This document shows, piece by piece, positions 34,278-44,110 of a DNA stretch of 64,000 nucleotides (positions are counted from its first letter, which is position 1; every line of letters begins with the position of its first letter). The DNA lies in NCBI GenBank assembly GCA_016707705.1, contig JADJHD010000029.1:1-64000 (forward strand). Reading direction: 5' to 3'. A program made the position numbers and the translations under genes. Source of the stretch: Bacteroidales bacterium. GTDB taxonomy: Bacteria; Bacteroidota; Bacteroidia; Bacteroidales; UBA4417. The notes beneath the pieces are model-generated. The model worked only from the letters and a program-made list of their open reading frames with translations. It was not told where the DNA came from and did not search any database.

Positions 34278-35084
34278 ATGGGCAAAGTAATTACAATAGC
34301 CAACCAGAAAGGCGGTGTCGGTAAAACCACTACTGCCATCAACCTTGGTGCAGCTTTTGCAGTTCTCGAAAGAAAAACGCTGATCATTGATGCCGATCCT
34401 CAAGCCAATGCCACTTCCGGTGTGGGTTTTGATCCCAAAACCATCAAAACCAGCATCTATGAATGTATTGTTGATGAAGTGGATGCTGCCAATATCATCC
34501 TGAATACCGATACTCCAAACCTTGACCTTCTTCCTGCACATATTGACCTCGTTGGCGCTGAAATCGAAATGATCAATATGCCCAACCGGGAAAAAATGAT
34601 GAAAAAGGTGCTTGAGAAACTCAAGGATCTTTATGACTTCATTATCATCGACTGCTCTCCATCCCTCGGACTGGTTACCGTCAATGCACTGGTTGCTGCT
34701 GATTCAGTCATTATCCCTGTGCAGTGCGAGTACTTTGCACTTGAAGGTTTGGGCAAACTTCTCAACACCATAAAAATTGTACAGTCGAGGCTGAACCCGG
34801 AACTTGATTTTGAAGGCATACTTCTTACCATGTACGATTCACGCCTGCGTTTATCAAATCAGGTTGTTGAAGAAGTTAAAACGCATTTCCAGGATATGGT
34901 CTTCGAAACCATCATCTATCGCAATACACGTCTGGGTGAGGCCCCAAGTTTCGGACAGACAATCCTCATGCATGATGCTACCAGCACAGGTGCCATCAAT
35001 TACCTGAACCTTGCCAGGGAGATTTTACAGAAGAATAACATGACCATCCTCAAGCAGGAGGATAAAGAAATTAAGGTGGATTGA
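34278..35084 (+). CDS. parA: Chromosome-partitioning ATPase ParA/Soj
   Basis: Walker-type ATPase that drives ParB-parS segregation. The deviant Walker A KGGVGKTT (residues 11-18, with the signature lysine), LIIDADPQANATSGVG, and IIIDCSPSLGLVTVNALVA are the family motifs. The 268 residues and no N-terminal extension are typical of the chromosomal Soj type rather than plasmid ParA. It lies 1 base before parB, and the gene order parA-parB-DUF5683-dapB-lepB is conserved in Bacteroidota. Confidence 0.95.
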   Translation: MGKVITIANQKGGVGKTTTAINLGAAFAVLERKTLIIDADPQANATSGVGFDPKTIKTSIYECIVDEVDAANIILNTDTPNLDLLPAHIDLVGAEIEMINMPNREKMMKKVLEKLKDLYDFIIIDCSPSLGLVTVNALVAADSVIIPVQCEYFALEGLGKLLNTIKIVQSRLNPELDFEGILLTMYDSRLRLSNQVVEEVKTHFQDMVFETIIYRNTRLGEAPSFGQTILMHDATSTGAINYLNLAREILQKNNMTILKQEDKEIKVD

Positions 35085-35085
35085 T

Positions 35086-35979
35086 ATGAGTACTCAAAAA
35101 AAGAAGGCCCTTGGCCGTGGATTGAATGCTATTCTTGAAAGCCCCGAAACGGATATCACCTCACGTGATATCTCGGGCTCATATGTAGCAGGAGCTATTG
35201 CCAACATTCCCCTAAGCCATATCGAGAACAACCCCTTCCAGCCCAGGGAGGAATTTGCCGATGAAGCACTGCAGGAACTTGCTGCTTCCATTGCCGAACA
35301 GGGGATCATTCAGCCTCTTACCGTCAGGAAAATGGGGTACGACAAGTACCAGCTCATTTCCGGTGAACGCAGGCTCAGGGCTGCAGGCATTGCAGGTCTC
35401 ACCCATGTTCCGGCTTATATCCGCGTTGCAAATGATGAGCAAATGCTTGAATGGGCTCTTATTGAGAATATTCAGCGCGAAAACCTGAATGCAATAGAAA
35501 TTGCGATCAGCTACAACCGCCTTCTTGAGGAATGCGACCTTACTCAGGATGACCTATCCAAAAAAGTTGGAAAAAACAGGGCTACCGTTGCCAACTATAT
35601 CCGCCTTCTCAAGCTTCCTGCCGAAATTCAGGCTGCACTGCGCGACGGAACTATCAGCATGGGCCATGCCAGAGCCCTTATCAGCATCGAAAATCAGGAA
35701 TTGCAACTTCATATCTGTCGCAAGATTGTTATTGAAGGACTGTCTGTAAGGGAAGCCGAACAGCTTTCGAAGAAAACAGATCAGATTTCCCTGCCTAAAA
35801 TCAAGCCTGCAAAAGCTATGCTCCCTGAAAAATACGAATATAAAAGGGATAGCCTGCAAACGAAGATCAATTCCAAAGTTCAGCTAAACTGGAGTACTGC
35901 CGGTAAAGGCAATCTGGTAATCCCGTTTAAATCCGATGCCGAACTTGATAAGATACTTGCCGCCTTCGGAATAGAATAA
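35086..35979 (+). CDS. parB: Chromosome-partitioning protein ParB/Spo0J
   Basis: DNA-binding CTPase that loads at parS and spreads, linking origin regions to ParA and SMC. The 297 residues contain the N-terminal ALGRGLNAIL motif that stimulates ParA, the ParB/Srx domain with NPFQPREEF and ISGERRLRAA (CTP-binding G-E-R-R), the helix-turn-helix LSKKVGKNRATVANYIRLL, and a short C-terminal dimer domain. It starts 1 base after parA and is followed 3 bases later by the DUF5683 gene. Confidence 0.95.
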   Translation: MSTQKKKALGRGLNAILESPETDITSRDISGSYVAGAIANIPLSHIENNPFQPREEFADEALQELAASIAEQGIIQPLTVRKMGYDKYQLISGERRLRAAGIAGLTHVPAYIRVANDEQMLEWALIENIQRENLNAIEIAISYNRLLEECDLTQDDLSKKVGKNRATVANYIRLLKLPAEIQAALRDGTISMGHARALISIENQELQLHICRKIVIEGLSVREAEQLSKKTDQISLPKIKPAKAMLPEKYEYKRDSLQTKINSKVQLNWSTAGKGNLVIPFKSDAELDKILAAFGIE

Positions 35980-35982
35980 TTC

Positions 35983-36618
35983 ATGAAAAACACCGGAGAA
36001 TTCCTGTTTCCCTGCATTGGCAAATCCCAGGCCACAACAGCCGGATTGAGAGTATTGCTGCTTATGGCAATGCTTTCCATATTCTCCTTTTCCCCTTCAC
36101 AGGTCAATGCCCAGGATACAACCAACCGCTCTAAGGTTGCTGATACAATCCGCACACCTGAGCATTCTCCCAAAAAAGCTACCATCTACTCTGCTGTTCT
36201 TCCGGGACTCGGACAGGCATATAACCACAAATACTGGAAGATGCCAATAGTGTATGCTGGATTTGCCACTACGATTTATTTTGTATCCTTCAACACCGGA
36301 TATTACAAGGATTTCAGGGATGCTTATTCCTTCAAGACCAACAGCAATGCAACAGGCGACCCACCCAATGAACTGGTAAACAAATACACTGCCGATCAAT
36401 TGCTTACAGGTCGGGAATACTACCGCAGAAACCTGGAACTATCCTACATAGCTACCGGAGTCTGGTATATTCTGAATATAGTGGATGCTACAGTAGATGC
36501 CCATTTTTATCATTACAATATCAACGACGACCTTTCTATGATGGTCAAACCCTGGGTAGCTCCCCCTTATCAGGGATATGGCGGAGGCAGCGGTCTATCC
36601 CTAGCCTTCAGGTTCTGA
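35983..36618 (+). CDS. DUF5683 membrane-associated protein
   Basis: A 211-residue protein of the DUF5683 family, which regularly lies between parB and dapB in Bacteroidota. A long N-terminal stretch leads into a hydrophobic segment (about residues 24-40), possibly a signal or anchor. The DUF5683 core is SAVLPGLGQAYNHKYWKMPIVYA (quoted as two parts: SAVLPGLGQAYN, HKYWKMPIVY) with two more hydrophobic stretches. The family function is unknown. It starts 3 bases after parB and ends 38 bases before dapB. Confidence 0.8.
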   Translation: MKNTGEFLFPCIGKSQATTAGLRVLLLMAMLSIFSFSPSQVNAQDTTNRSKVADTIRTPEHSPKKATIYSAVLPGLGQAYNHKYWKMPIVYAGFATTIYFVSFNTGYYKDFRDAYSFKTNSNATGDPPNELVNKYTADQLLTGREYYRRNLELSYIATGVWYILNIVDATVDAHFYHYNINDDLSMMVKPWVAPPYQGYGGGSGLSLAFRF

Positions 36619-36656
36619 TCGCATCATCACAAACTCACTTCCAAAAAAATTCAGGT

Positions 36657-37379
36657 ATGAAACTGGCAATCATAGGCTATGGCAAGATGGGCAAGGAAAT
36701 TGAACGGCTGGCAGTATCCAGGGGTCATTCAATCGGTGCAATTATCGACAATGCTTCCGATTGGGCCGAAAAAGCCTCTGTACTTTCTGGATGCGATGCA
36801 GCCATTGAATTCAGCATGCCATCCATAGCACCTGAAAATCTTGCTAAATGCTTTAAACTGAAAATTCCTGTAGTAACCGGCACCACTGGCTGGTATGAGT
36901 ATTTGCCCCAGACAATAGAAGACTGTATTGAAAATGATGGCGCTCTTTTCTATGCTTCAAATTTCAGCATTGGAGTTAACTTGTTTTTTGAGATCAACAG
37001 GAAACTGGCTCAACTGATGAATAAACAGCCGGAGTATGACGTCAGAATGGAAGAGACACACCATATCCACAAGCTGGATGCCCCCAGTGGAACAGCAGTC
37101 ACACTTGCCAATGACATTATCGGAAGTCTTGACAGAAAGACAAAATGGGTGAACAGGGAAGCTTCAGCACCAGAAGAATTAGAAATAATTTCCAGCAGGG
37201 AAGGTGAAGTTACTGGTCTTCATAAGGTTGAGTGGACTTCTGACTTTGATACCATTAGTCTGAGGCATGAAGCTTTCAACCGTCAGGGTTTTGCTTTGGG
37301 AGCTGTTATTGCTGCCGAATTCCTTGCATCCAGAAAGGGAGTCTATACCATGAAAGACCTTTTTAACCAGATGCAATAG
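36657..37379 (+). CDS. dapB: 4-hydroxy-tetrahydrodipicolinate reductase
   Basis: NAD(P)H-dependent step of the diaminopimelate/lysine pathway, feeding peptidoglycan and lysine synthesis. The Rossmann motif is IIGYGKMGKEIERL, the catalytic segment EETHHIHKLDAPSGTA (H135/H136, K139), and TGTTGW lies near residue 75. At 240 residues it is near the short end of the family but complete. It is 38 bases after the DUF5683 gene; lepB follows after a 233-base gap with no visible promoter box. Confidence 0.95.
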   Translation: MKLAIIGYGKMGKEIERLAVSRGHSIGAIIDNASDWAEKASVLSGCDAAIEFSMPSIAPENLAKCFKLKIPVVTGTTGWYEYLPQTIEDCIENDGALFYASNFSIGVNLFFEINRKLAQLMNKQPEYDVRMEETHHIHKLDAPSGTAVTLANDIIGSLDRKTKWVNREASAPEELEIISSREGEVTGLHKVEWTSDFDTISLRHEAFNRQGFALGAVIAAEFLASRKGVYTMKDLFNQMQ

Positions 37380-37612
37380 ATAGAGCTAAGATGCTGTTCT
37401 ATTGGGTTTAACACAAATTAACGAATAAACAGAAGTATAATTCAATGGTTTAATGGATATTTGCAGTAGTTCCTTGCCTGATTCTTTCGTATTACTTTCA
37501 ATGATGCAAGTATGAATCCGGGAAACCGCAGGTAATAGTATTTGAAACTGATTCATTAAAGCCTTTACCTGCTCCTTTAAATCGCTTATCAAACCACCAC
37601 AAATTCTCTCCT

Positions 37613-39121
37613 ATGGACCTGATGACCATCCTGATTATCATCATTTTAGTTTTCCCGGCCTTACTCTACAAAGTATTTGAGGATGCAGGCAAACAATCTT
37701 GGCAGGCACTCATGCCAGTTTACAATTACTACGTTTGGATTCAGATCATTGATAAAAAATGGTGGTGGTTTGCCTTAATGTTCGTGCCTTTCATCAATAT
37801 GTTCATGATCATGCTTATGATCGTTGAAACAGTGAAATGTTATGGAAAGAATGATTTGGGCAATCAGGCTCTGGCTGTTTTGTTTCCATTTGCATACCTG
37901 CCCTGGATTGGATTTTCCGCTGACCAGAAATACACAGTTCCTTCCGAAATAGTAAAAATCAAGAAGTCAGTTGCCCGTGAATGGATTGATGCCATCATCT
38001 TTGCAGTGGTAGCTGCATCGGTAATCAGGATTTTTATGGTGGAAGCCTATACAATTCCAACCTCATCCATGGAAAAATCCCTGCTGGTTGGCGATTTCCT
38101 TTTCGTAAGCAAACTCAGCTACGGCCCTAAAATTCCAAATACTCCCCTTGCCTTCCCCTTTGTTCATCATACCATGCCGCTCACCCAATACACCAAATCC
38201 TATGTGGAATGGTTTAAATGGCCTTATTACAGATTCCCCGGCTTAACAAGCATCAAGCATAATGATGTGGTGGTTTTCAATTATCCTGATGGCGACACCG
38301 TGGCCCTCAAGGTGCAAAACCAAAGCTACTATGCTCTCGTAAGACAGTTTGGAAAGGAAAGGGTCTGGTCGGATAAGTTCAATTTTGGAGATATCGTTGC
38401 ACGTCCTGTCGATAAACGTGAAAACTACATCAAGCGTTGCATTGCCCTTCCGGGGGATTCTCTTCTCATCAAGGATCAGGTAGTGTATGTGAATGGCAAA
38501 ATTTCAGAACTCCCCGGAGAAGCACAGTTTAAATATGTTGTGAAAACTGACGGATCCGCCATGAACAAGAAAGTGCTTGACAAACTGAATATCACGGAAG
38601 ATGTGGAGACTAATGAAAATGGCGACATGGTGCTTACACTTACAGCATCCTCCCATGCCAAGGTAAAGGCTCTTGGAAATGTGACCTCGGTCGAGAAACT
38701 GGTTCAGCCCAAGGGATTCTGGCAACCCTATATTTTCCCATTTGATTCAACCTATGCATGGAACGTCGATAATTTCGGACCATTATACATCCCCAAAGCA
38801 GGTGCTACCGTCAATCTTACTGTTGCCAACCTCCCACTCTATTCCAGAATTATTGAGGCTTATGAACTCAACAAGCTTGAAGTGAAGGGAGATAAGATTT
38901 TTATCAACGGACAGGAAGCCAATAAATACACCTTTAAGATGGATTACTTCTGGATGATGGGTGATAACCGCCATAATTCAGCCGACTCCCGTTTCTGGGG
39001 CTTTGTGCCTATGGACCATATTGTTGGTAAAGCAGTCTTTGTATGGCTTTCGATGGATTCCAACAAATCGATTCTTGATGGAAAAATTCGCTGGAGCAAG
39101 CTTTTCAGAACTGTTAAATAA
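37613..39121 (+). CDS. lepB: Signal peptidase I with N-terminal DUF5684-like domain
   Basis: Type I signal peptidase that removes Sec signal peptides from exported proteins. Catalytic Ser152 lies in IPTSSMEKSLLVGD and Lys274 in NYIKRCIALPGDSL. Box E is GDNRHNSADSRFWGF. The first about 100 residues are three hydrophobic helices with PVYNYYVWIQI, a DUF5684-like module, before the usual membrane anchor (about 122-142). An insertion separates the two halves of the catalytic domain, making 502 residues, the long form typical of Bacteroidota. The gene follows dapB as in other members of the phylum. Confidence 0.93.
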   Translation: MDLMTILIIIILVFPALLYKVFEDAGKQSWQALMPVYNYYVWIQIIDKKWWWFALMFVPFINMFMIMLMIVETVKCYGKNDLGNQALAVLFPFAYLPWIGFSADQKYTVPSEIVKIKKSVAREWIDAIIFAVVAASVIRIFMVEAYTIPTSSMEKSLLVGDFLFVSKLSYGPKIPNTPLAFPFVHHTMPLTQYTKSYVEWFKWPYYRFPGLTSIKHNDVVVFNYPDGDTVALKVQNQSYYALVRQFGKERVWSDKFNFGDIVARPVDKRENYIKRCIALPGDSLLIKDQVVYVNGKISELPGEAQFKYVVKTDGSAMNKKVLDKLNITEDVETNENGDMVLTLTASSHAKVKALGNVTSVEKLVQPKGFWQPYIFPFDSTYAWNVDNFGPLYIPKAGATVNLTVANLPLYSRIIEAYELNKLEVKGDKIFINGQEANKYTFKMDYFWMMGDNRHNSADSRFWGFVPMDHIVGKAVFVWLSMDSNKSILDGKIRWSKLFRTVK

Positions 39122-39193
39122 TCTTAATTGGCCATTGCCAGACAATTTCCAAAATCAGTCTCCGTTACTCAATCAAATTCAATAAACCCTCAC

Positions 39194-39859
39194 ATGAACA
39201 GAACTTTCTTTTTAACCTTTATTCTGGCTATTGGTATTGCTTTAACCTCATTTGCTCAGAACAAAAATTTCACCGGTACCATTAATTATAAAATCATTTA
39301 TCCAGGAGGAGCAACAGGTCCACTTGCAGCTGCACTGCCACAGAGCATCAGCATGCAAATTGCCGGCAACAAATGCAAGTTTGAATTAACCCTTCCCAAT
39401 GGAAAGCAAACTTTTATTGTTAACGGAGATGAGGTTTCACTTACCCGCCTTATGGATTTTGCCGAAGGAAAGTATTTTATCAAGAAAACCAAGGAAGAAT
39501 TTGAGCAGAAGGAAGTTCCAATCATTGTTCCTGCCAAGGAAACCAAGACCATAGCCGGGTATAAATGCAAGTCCTCGGAAATCAATGTTAAGGACCGTGC
39601 AGGCAAACTTCAGAAAAGCGTAGTATTCTACAGTGAAGAGCTGGGAACCAATAATATCTACTTCAATACAGTTGCAAAGGGAATCAAGGGTATCTTACTT
39701 GATTTCGATTACAGCGGACTAGGGGCAGGCATGCATCTTACAGCTACCGAAGTTATACCAGGCAGAGTTTCAAACAAGGTTTTTGAAATTCCTGCAGGCT
39801 ATACCGAAACCACTGAAGCCAAACTTCAGCAATTGAGGCAGGCAAATAAAAGCAAGTAA
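39194..39859 (+). CDS. DUF4412-like secreted protein
   Basis: A 221-residue protein with a clear Sec signal peptide (MNRTFFLTFILAIGIALTSFAQ is quoted as 22 residues only in outline: Met-Asn-Arg, a hydrophobic core, then SFAQ). The body has the DUF4412 pattern: an N-terminal strand region, then KTIAGYKCKSSEINVKD and SVVFYSEELG, and near the end VIPGRVSNKVFEIPAGY. The ATG at 39194 is used because the 22 codons upstream would bury the signal peptide. It lies 72 bases after lepB and is followed by a strong terminator. Function is unknown; periplasmic or outer-membrane location is likely. Confidence 0.8.
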   Translation: MNRTFFLTFILAIGIALTSFAQNKNFTGTINYKIIYPGGATGPLAAALPQSISMQIAGNKCKFELTLPNGKQTFIVNGDEVSLTRLMDFAEGKYFIKKTKEEFEQKEVPIIVPAKETKTIAGYKCKSSEINVKDRAGKLQKSVVFYSEELGTNNIYFNTVAKGIKGILLDFDYSGLGAGMHLTATEVIPGRVSNKVFEIPAGYTETTEAKLQQLRQANKSK

Positions 39860-39883
39860 TTACATATTGACGCGAATATGTTC

Positions 39884-39920
39884 ATCCTTCCGTTTTCAAT
39901 AACGGAAGGATTCTTTTTTA
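39884..39920 (+). terminator. Rho-independent terminator after the DUF4412-like gene
   Basis: atccttccgtt (39884-39894) pairs perfectly with aacggaaggat (39901-39911) over 11 bp around a 6-base loop, followed by tctttttta. Confidence 0.88.
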
Positions 39921-39957
39921 TAAGAGGTACATCAGGGAGGCTTAACGGCAATTTTCT

Positions 39958-39965
39958 TACTTTTG
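39958..39965 (+). promoter_or_regulatory. Candidate -7 box for ftsK-lolA
   Basis: TACTTTTG matches TAnnTTTG. It overlaps the upstream TTG codon that could otherwise begin the ftsK frame (39963), so translation should start further downstream. Confidence 0.45.
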
Positions 39966-40058
39966 TCAGTTGAGCCGGAAAAATGCTGTTCATCAGATAA
40001 AGAATGCCCACTTAAAGGATTATTCGCGATTTCAGGCCGGTTAGTGAAAAGATACAAT

Positions 40059-42619
40059 ATGCAGGAGAAAATATCGAATTCAATGCCTAAGAATACCATG
40101 AGGCAAGAAACACCGCCAGTTTCGGAGCCAAAGGTAAAAAAGGAGAAAAAAGCCAGTCCTTCCAGGAAAGAGAAGGATGATCTTCAGGAGCCAAATGTGG
40201 GCAGATTGGAAAAGGCTGCTCAGGTGGGCGGTATTTTTTCACTTCTGGTATCCTTTTACCTTCTCGTATCTTTCATATCATATCTGTTTAACTGGTTCAG
40301 CGGCGGAACTGACGATATCTTCTCAGGTATTGGTTTCTCCCAGGTTATTTCTGACAATACACTTGAGACCCATAATCTTGGCGGGCGATTAGGGGCTGCA
40401 GTATCGACACTTCTCCTAAAACAAGGTTTTGGGATAGGTACATTCCTTATGGTTATCTGGCTGTTTGTTTTGGGAGTGCGCCTTTCGCTTAAACATACCA
40501 TTATTCCCCTTGGCAAAAGCTTTGGAATCGCTGTACTCATGATGGTATGGCTTTCCGTAACCCTTGCCTTCTTCCTGAAAAACACTGCTCTCTCAATTCT
40601 TGGAGGTATCTCCGGATATGAATCTACATTGTGGATGGAAGGACTAATGGGTAAAATGGGAGTCGCATTGGTACTGCTCTTTATCCTGATTGCCTTCCTC
40701 GTTTTGGTTTATAATTTCTCACTCCACGCATTTAAGAACAGGGTGAGCAGAAATAATAATGAAGAAGAAACAGCTTCTGAAGATACAGATACCAGTAATG
40801 AAAAGGCAGGTGCTGGATATGTCCCGCTGGTTGATAAATACAACACTGTTGAATACGCTGTTAAGGATGAACATCCTGCTCCTAAGCCGGTTGCTGCAGA
40901 AAAGAATGTTGTAACTCCTCAGACTGAGCGCGTTGTTGATTTTGAACCGGTGGTTATTCCTCCCAAAAGGACAGAAACACCAAAGGTTGAATTCACCGTT
41001 GAGCAGTCTGAACCAGTTCAGAAAGCCCCAGCTGTTGTAAAGCCAATTGAAGTTGAAACTACGGAAGAGGTTCCGCATTTTACAGTTGATTCCCCATTTG
41101 ATCCCACACTGGACCTTGGCTCCTTCAAGATGCCCGGTGTTGACCTGCTTGATGAATATGGGGGCGGTACCATTAATGTGAACAAGGAAGAGCTGGAAGC
41201 CAATAAAAACAGAATTGTCTCTACTCTTGGCAACTATGGCATTCAGATCGACAAGATTAAAGCCACAATTGGCCCGACTGTTACCCTTTATGAAATTATC
41301 CCTGCTCCCGGTGTTCGAATTTCAAAAATCAAGAACCTGGAGGATGATATTGCATTAAGCCTTTCTGCTTTGGGAATCAGAATCATAGCCCCTATTCCGG
41401 GTAAAGGCACCATTGGAATTGAAGTCCCCAATCAGAAACCTGAGATAGTCGGAATGAAGACCATTCTTGGCTCTGAGAAATTTATGACCACAAAATATGA
41501 TCTGCCGTTTGGAATCGGCAAGACCATTGCCAATGAGGATTTCATTGCCGACCTGACCAAGATGCCCCATATCCTTATGGCAGGTGCTACAGGACAGGGA
41601 AAATCTGTTGGGTTGAATGCCATTATTACTTCTCTGCTCTACAAGAAGCATCCTGCCGAACTGAAGTTCGTCATGGTTGACCCTAAGAAGGTTGAATTGA
41701 CGCTTTTCTCAAAAATTGAACGCCACTATCTCGCCAGGCTCCCGGATTCGGAGGAGGCAATTATTACCGATACCCGCAAGGTTGTTCGTACGCTGAACTC
41801 CCTCAATATCGAGATGGATCAGAGGTATGACTTGCTGAAGGATGCCCAGGTAAGGAATATCAAGGAATACAACATCAAGTTCGTAGCGCGGAAGCTGAAT
41901 CCTGAACAGGGACATCGCTTCCTTCCTTACATAGTTGTGGTCATCGATGAGTTTGCCGACCTTATCCTTACAGCAGGCAAAGAAGTTGAACATCCTATCA
42001 CCCGACTTGCACAGCTTGCCAGAGCAATCGGTATTCATCTTGTAATTGCGACACAGCGTCCATCCGTCAATATTATTACCGGGACTATCAAGGCTAACTT
42101 CCCTGCACGTATTGCCTTCAGGGTAATCTCGAAGATTGACTCCAGAACCATTCTCGACACCGGTGGTGCTGACCAGCTCATTGGTCGCGGAGACCTTCTT
42201 TTGTCACAGGGCGGTGATGTCATCAGGTTGCAGTGCGCATTCATTGATACGCACGAAGTTGAACGCATTACCGATTTCATTGGCTCACAGCGTGGATATC
42301 CAACAGCATATGCACTTCCTGAATTCAATGAAGAAGATACAGCACCTCTCGAAGACCTCGACCCCAATGAAAGGGATGAGCTTTTGAAGAAGCAGCCTAT
42401 CTTATTGTTTCCTCTCAGCAAGGCTCTACATCACTGTTGCAGCGTAAATTAAAGCTGGGTTACAACAGGGCGGGACGTATCATCGACCAGCTGGAATCAG
42501 CCGGAATTGTTGGTCCTTTCGAAGGCAGCAAGGCCCGCGAAGTAAAAGTCGCCAATGAGTTCGCTTTGGAACAATATTTGAAAGATATACGCGGCAAAGA
42601 AGCACCAGAAGAATTCTAA
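40059..42619 (+). CDS. ftsK: DNA translocase FtsK, with one-base frameshift near the C-terminus
   Basis: Septal DNA pump that clears chromosomes at division. Four membrane helices lie in the first 230 residues, then an acidic/Pro linker, the alpha/beta motor with Walker A GATGQGKSVGLN, MVDPKKVELTLF and Walker B VVVIDEFADLIL, and a C-terminal gamma winged helix. The main frame stops at 42452. The gamma domain (SSQQGSTSLLQRKLKLGYNR, up to EAPEEF) is in another frame and ends at 42619. Adding one T to the TTTT run at 42382-42385 gives ELFEEAAYLIVSSQQ and one 853-residue protein. The ATG at 40059 (or 40083) is preferred because a promoter box covers the TTG at 39963. lolA follows after 18 bases. 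Confidence 0.9.
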
Positions 42620-42637
42620 GTAAAACCCACTTCCTCT

Positions 42638-43267
42638 ATGAAAAAAATCATCATCCTTGTCCTGTCAATAATGGCCGGTATCTATACCCAGGCTCAAACT
42701 GACACAAAGGCAACCACTATCCTGAACGAGGTTTCAGCTAAAACCAAATCCTACAAGACCATTCAGATTGACTTCACCTATACAATGGAGAACAAGAAGG
42801 AGAAGATCAATGAGAAATTTACAGGCTCTCTCTATTCAAAAGGAGATAAGTACAAGCTTACTGTAGCCCGCCAGGATGTTATCTGCGATGGCAAGACTGT
42901 CTGGACCTACCTGAAGGATGCCAACGAGGTGCAGATCAACAATGCAGGCAACGACGATGACTCCTTCACTCCTACCAAGTTGCTGAGCAACTACACCAAG
43001 GATTACAAGTCGAAGTTCATTGAAGAAAAGGGCAATACCCAGATTATAGAGCTCTATCCTATTGCTAAGGGTAAATCATTTACCAAGGTAAAACTCTCCA
43101 TCGACAAGACCAAGAAGCAGATTCAGCAGTTTGTAATTTATGATCGCGGTGGCTCAATATTCACCTATAATGTGAATAAATTCCTCACCGATCTCGCCAT
43201 TGCCGACAAGGAATTCACCTTTAACAAGGCTGAACATCCTAAAGTGTCAATTGATGATATGAGGTAA
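42638..43267 (+). CDS. LolA-like outer-membrane lipoprotein carrier protein
   Basis: A 209-residue periplasmic protein with a signal peptide (cleavage near QAQT) and the LolA fold. TKATTILNEVSAKTKSYKTI begins the half-barrel, and IDFTYTMENKKEKINEKFTG, VICDGKTVWTYLKD and KLSIDKTKKQIQQF follow the family. LolA ferries lipoproteins from the inner to the outer membrane. Placement 18 bases after ftsK is the conserved Bacteroidota order, so both are probably on one transcript ending at the hairpin at 43301. Confidence 0.85.
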   Translation: MKKIIILVLSIMAGIYTQAQTDTKATTILNEVSAKTKSYKTIQIDFTYTMENKKEKINEKFTGSLYSKGDKYKLTVARQDVICDGKTVWTYLKDANEVQINNAGNDDDSFTPTKLLSNYTKDYKSKFIEEKGNTQIIELYPIAKGKSFTKVKLSIDKTKKQIQQFVIYDRGGSIFTYNVNKFLTDLAIADKEFTFNKAEHPKVSIDDMR

Positions 43268-43300
43268 TTCCTCTATTGGAAATAAGATCTTATTCAAGCG

Positions 43301-43336
43301 AATTCCTGTATCGAAAGATGCAGGAATTTGTTTTTA
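43301..43336 (+). terminator. Rho-independent terminator after lolA
   Basis: aattcctgtat (43301-43311) pairs with atgcaggaatt (43318-43328) over 11 bp with one G-T, around a 6-base loop, followed by tgttttta. Confidence 0.75.
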
Positions 43337-43346
43337 AAGTGCAGGC

Positions 43347-43883
43347 TCAGTTCTTTTGCCTGTAAAGTTTCATCAGGGTTTTCTGAGCAATATTCTGAAA
43401 TCCCGATGTCCCCTCCTGTACCTGAAATTCAATGGTATCGATTAGCTCATTGCGAATAGCCGGAATAGTGAGTGATAGATCATATAGAATTTTGATACAA
43501 TACATTTTAACGGCAACAGGACTTTCGAGAGCGAGCAACCAGTCGAAACAGATACTTACCAGCTGTCCCTGCATATGCTCGGGTATTTCCTGATGCGACA
43601 AAATCCGCAGTCCGTGACGTTTGTATGCATCATGGGTAAATGCAGGCATAGCTTCAATCAGTTCTTCAACATAGGGAGTCAGCCAGTAATTTTCAGCCTC
43701 CGACAAGGTATCCAGAATCCAGGCAGCTCGTCTGGATATCGGATCCTGCAGCTTCATATAGATATTCCATACTTCATCCAGCAGTTCCGGCTTCTGTTTG
43801 ATCAAGCCAACCACGAAGTCGGTATTCGCCCTTGAATTACCTGACATCAGCAGCTTTTCCAGTTCCTTTGATACTTCTGACAT
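43347..43883 (-). CDS. Helical-repeat protein, hypothetical
   Basis: A 178-residue, all-helical protein without signal peptide. Successive helical pairs (DPISRRAAWILDTLSEA, YKRHGLRILSHQEI, VAVKMYCIKILYDLS, GFQNIAQKTLMKLYR) give the look of an ARM/HEAT solenoid, like the HEAT-repeat proteins found in Bacteroidota genomes. There is no catalytic motif. It converges with lolA and has a repeat island upstream. Function unknown. Confidence 0.7.
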   Translation of the reverse strand: MSEVSKELEKLLMSGNSRANTDFVVGLIKQKPELLDEVWNIYMKLQDPISRRAAWILDTLSEAENYWLTPYVEELIEAMPAFTHDAYKRHGLRILSHQEIPEHMQGQLVSICFDWLLALESPVAVKMYCIKILYDLSLTIPAIRNELIDTIEFQVQEGTSGFQNIAQKTLMKLYRQKN

Positions 43884-43939
43884 TGTTGAAAATCTATTTT
43901 TGTTGACGGTACTTAATTTCCAGAATCCCGTTCTTTTGA

Positions 43940-43974
43940 AATGTTCGGGGTTCGAGGTTAGGGGCTCAAGGTTA
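43940..43974. repeat. Intergenic repeat, aatgttcggggttc family, copy 2
   Basis: aatgttcggggttc (43940-43953) followed by gaggttaggggctcaaggtta, a degenerate run of the same decamer-like unit as at 27529 and 51112. Confidence 0.6.
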
Positions 43975-44045
43975 GCAAGGGCAAGATTACTGCAAGGAGG
44001 AGTTGTTAGTTGTTGGTTGTTAGTAGTTCAAGGTTCTCGTCAATC

Positions 44046-44090
44046 ATCCGCCGCGGCGGATCCGTGTCCCTTAGTGTCCGCCTCGGCGGA
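44046..44090. repeat. Pair of GC-rich palindromes
   Basis: ATCCGCCGCGGCGGAT (44046-44061, perfect 16-base palindrome) and TCCGCCTCGGCGGA (44077-44090, palindromic except the centre) lie 16 bases apart, each followed by tccgtg, so they form a short direct repeat with a palindrome inside. Confidence 0.7.
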
Positions 44091-44110
44091 TCCGTGCCTG
44101 CGTGGTTTAA

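Noticed and set aside
39963..40058. TTG start for ftsK
   Set aside because: It overlaps a TAnnTTTG promoter box, so the codon would not be in the transcript.
42437..42619. Separate 60-residue gene after ftsK
   Set aside because: Its sequence is the FtsK gamma domain, split off by a one-base frameshift.
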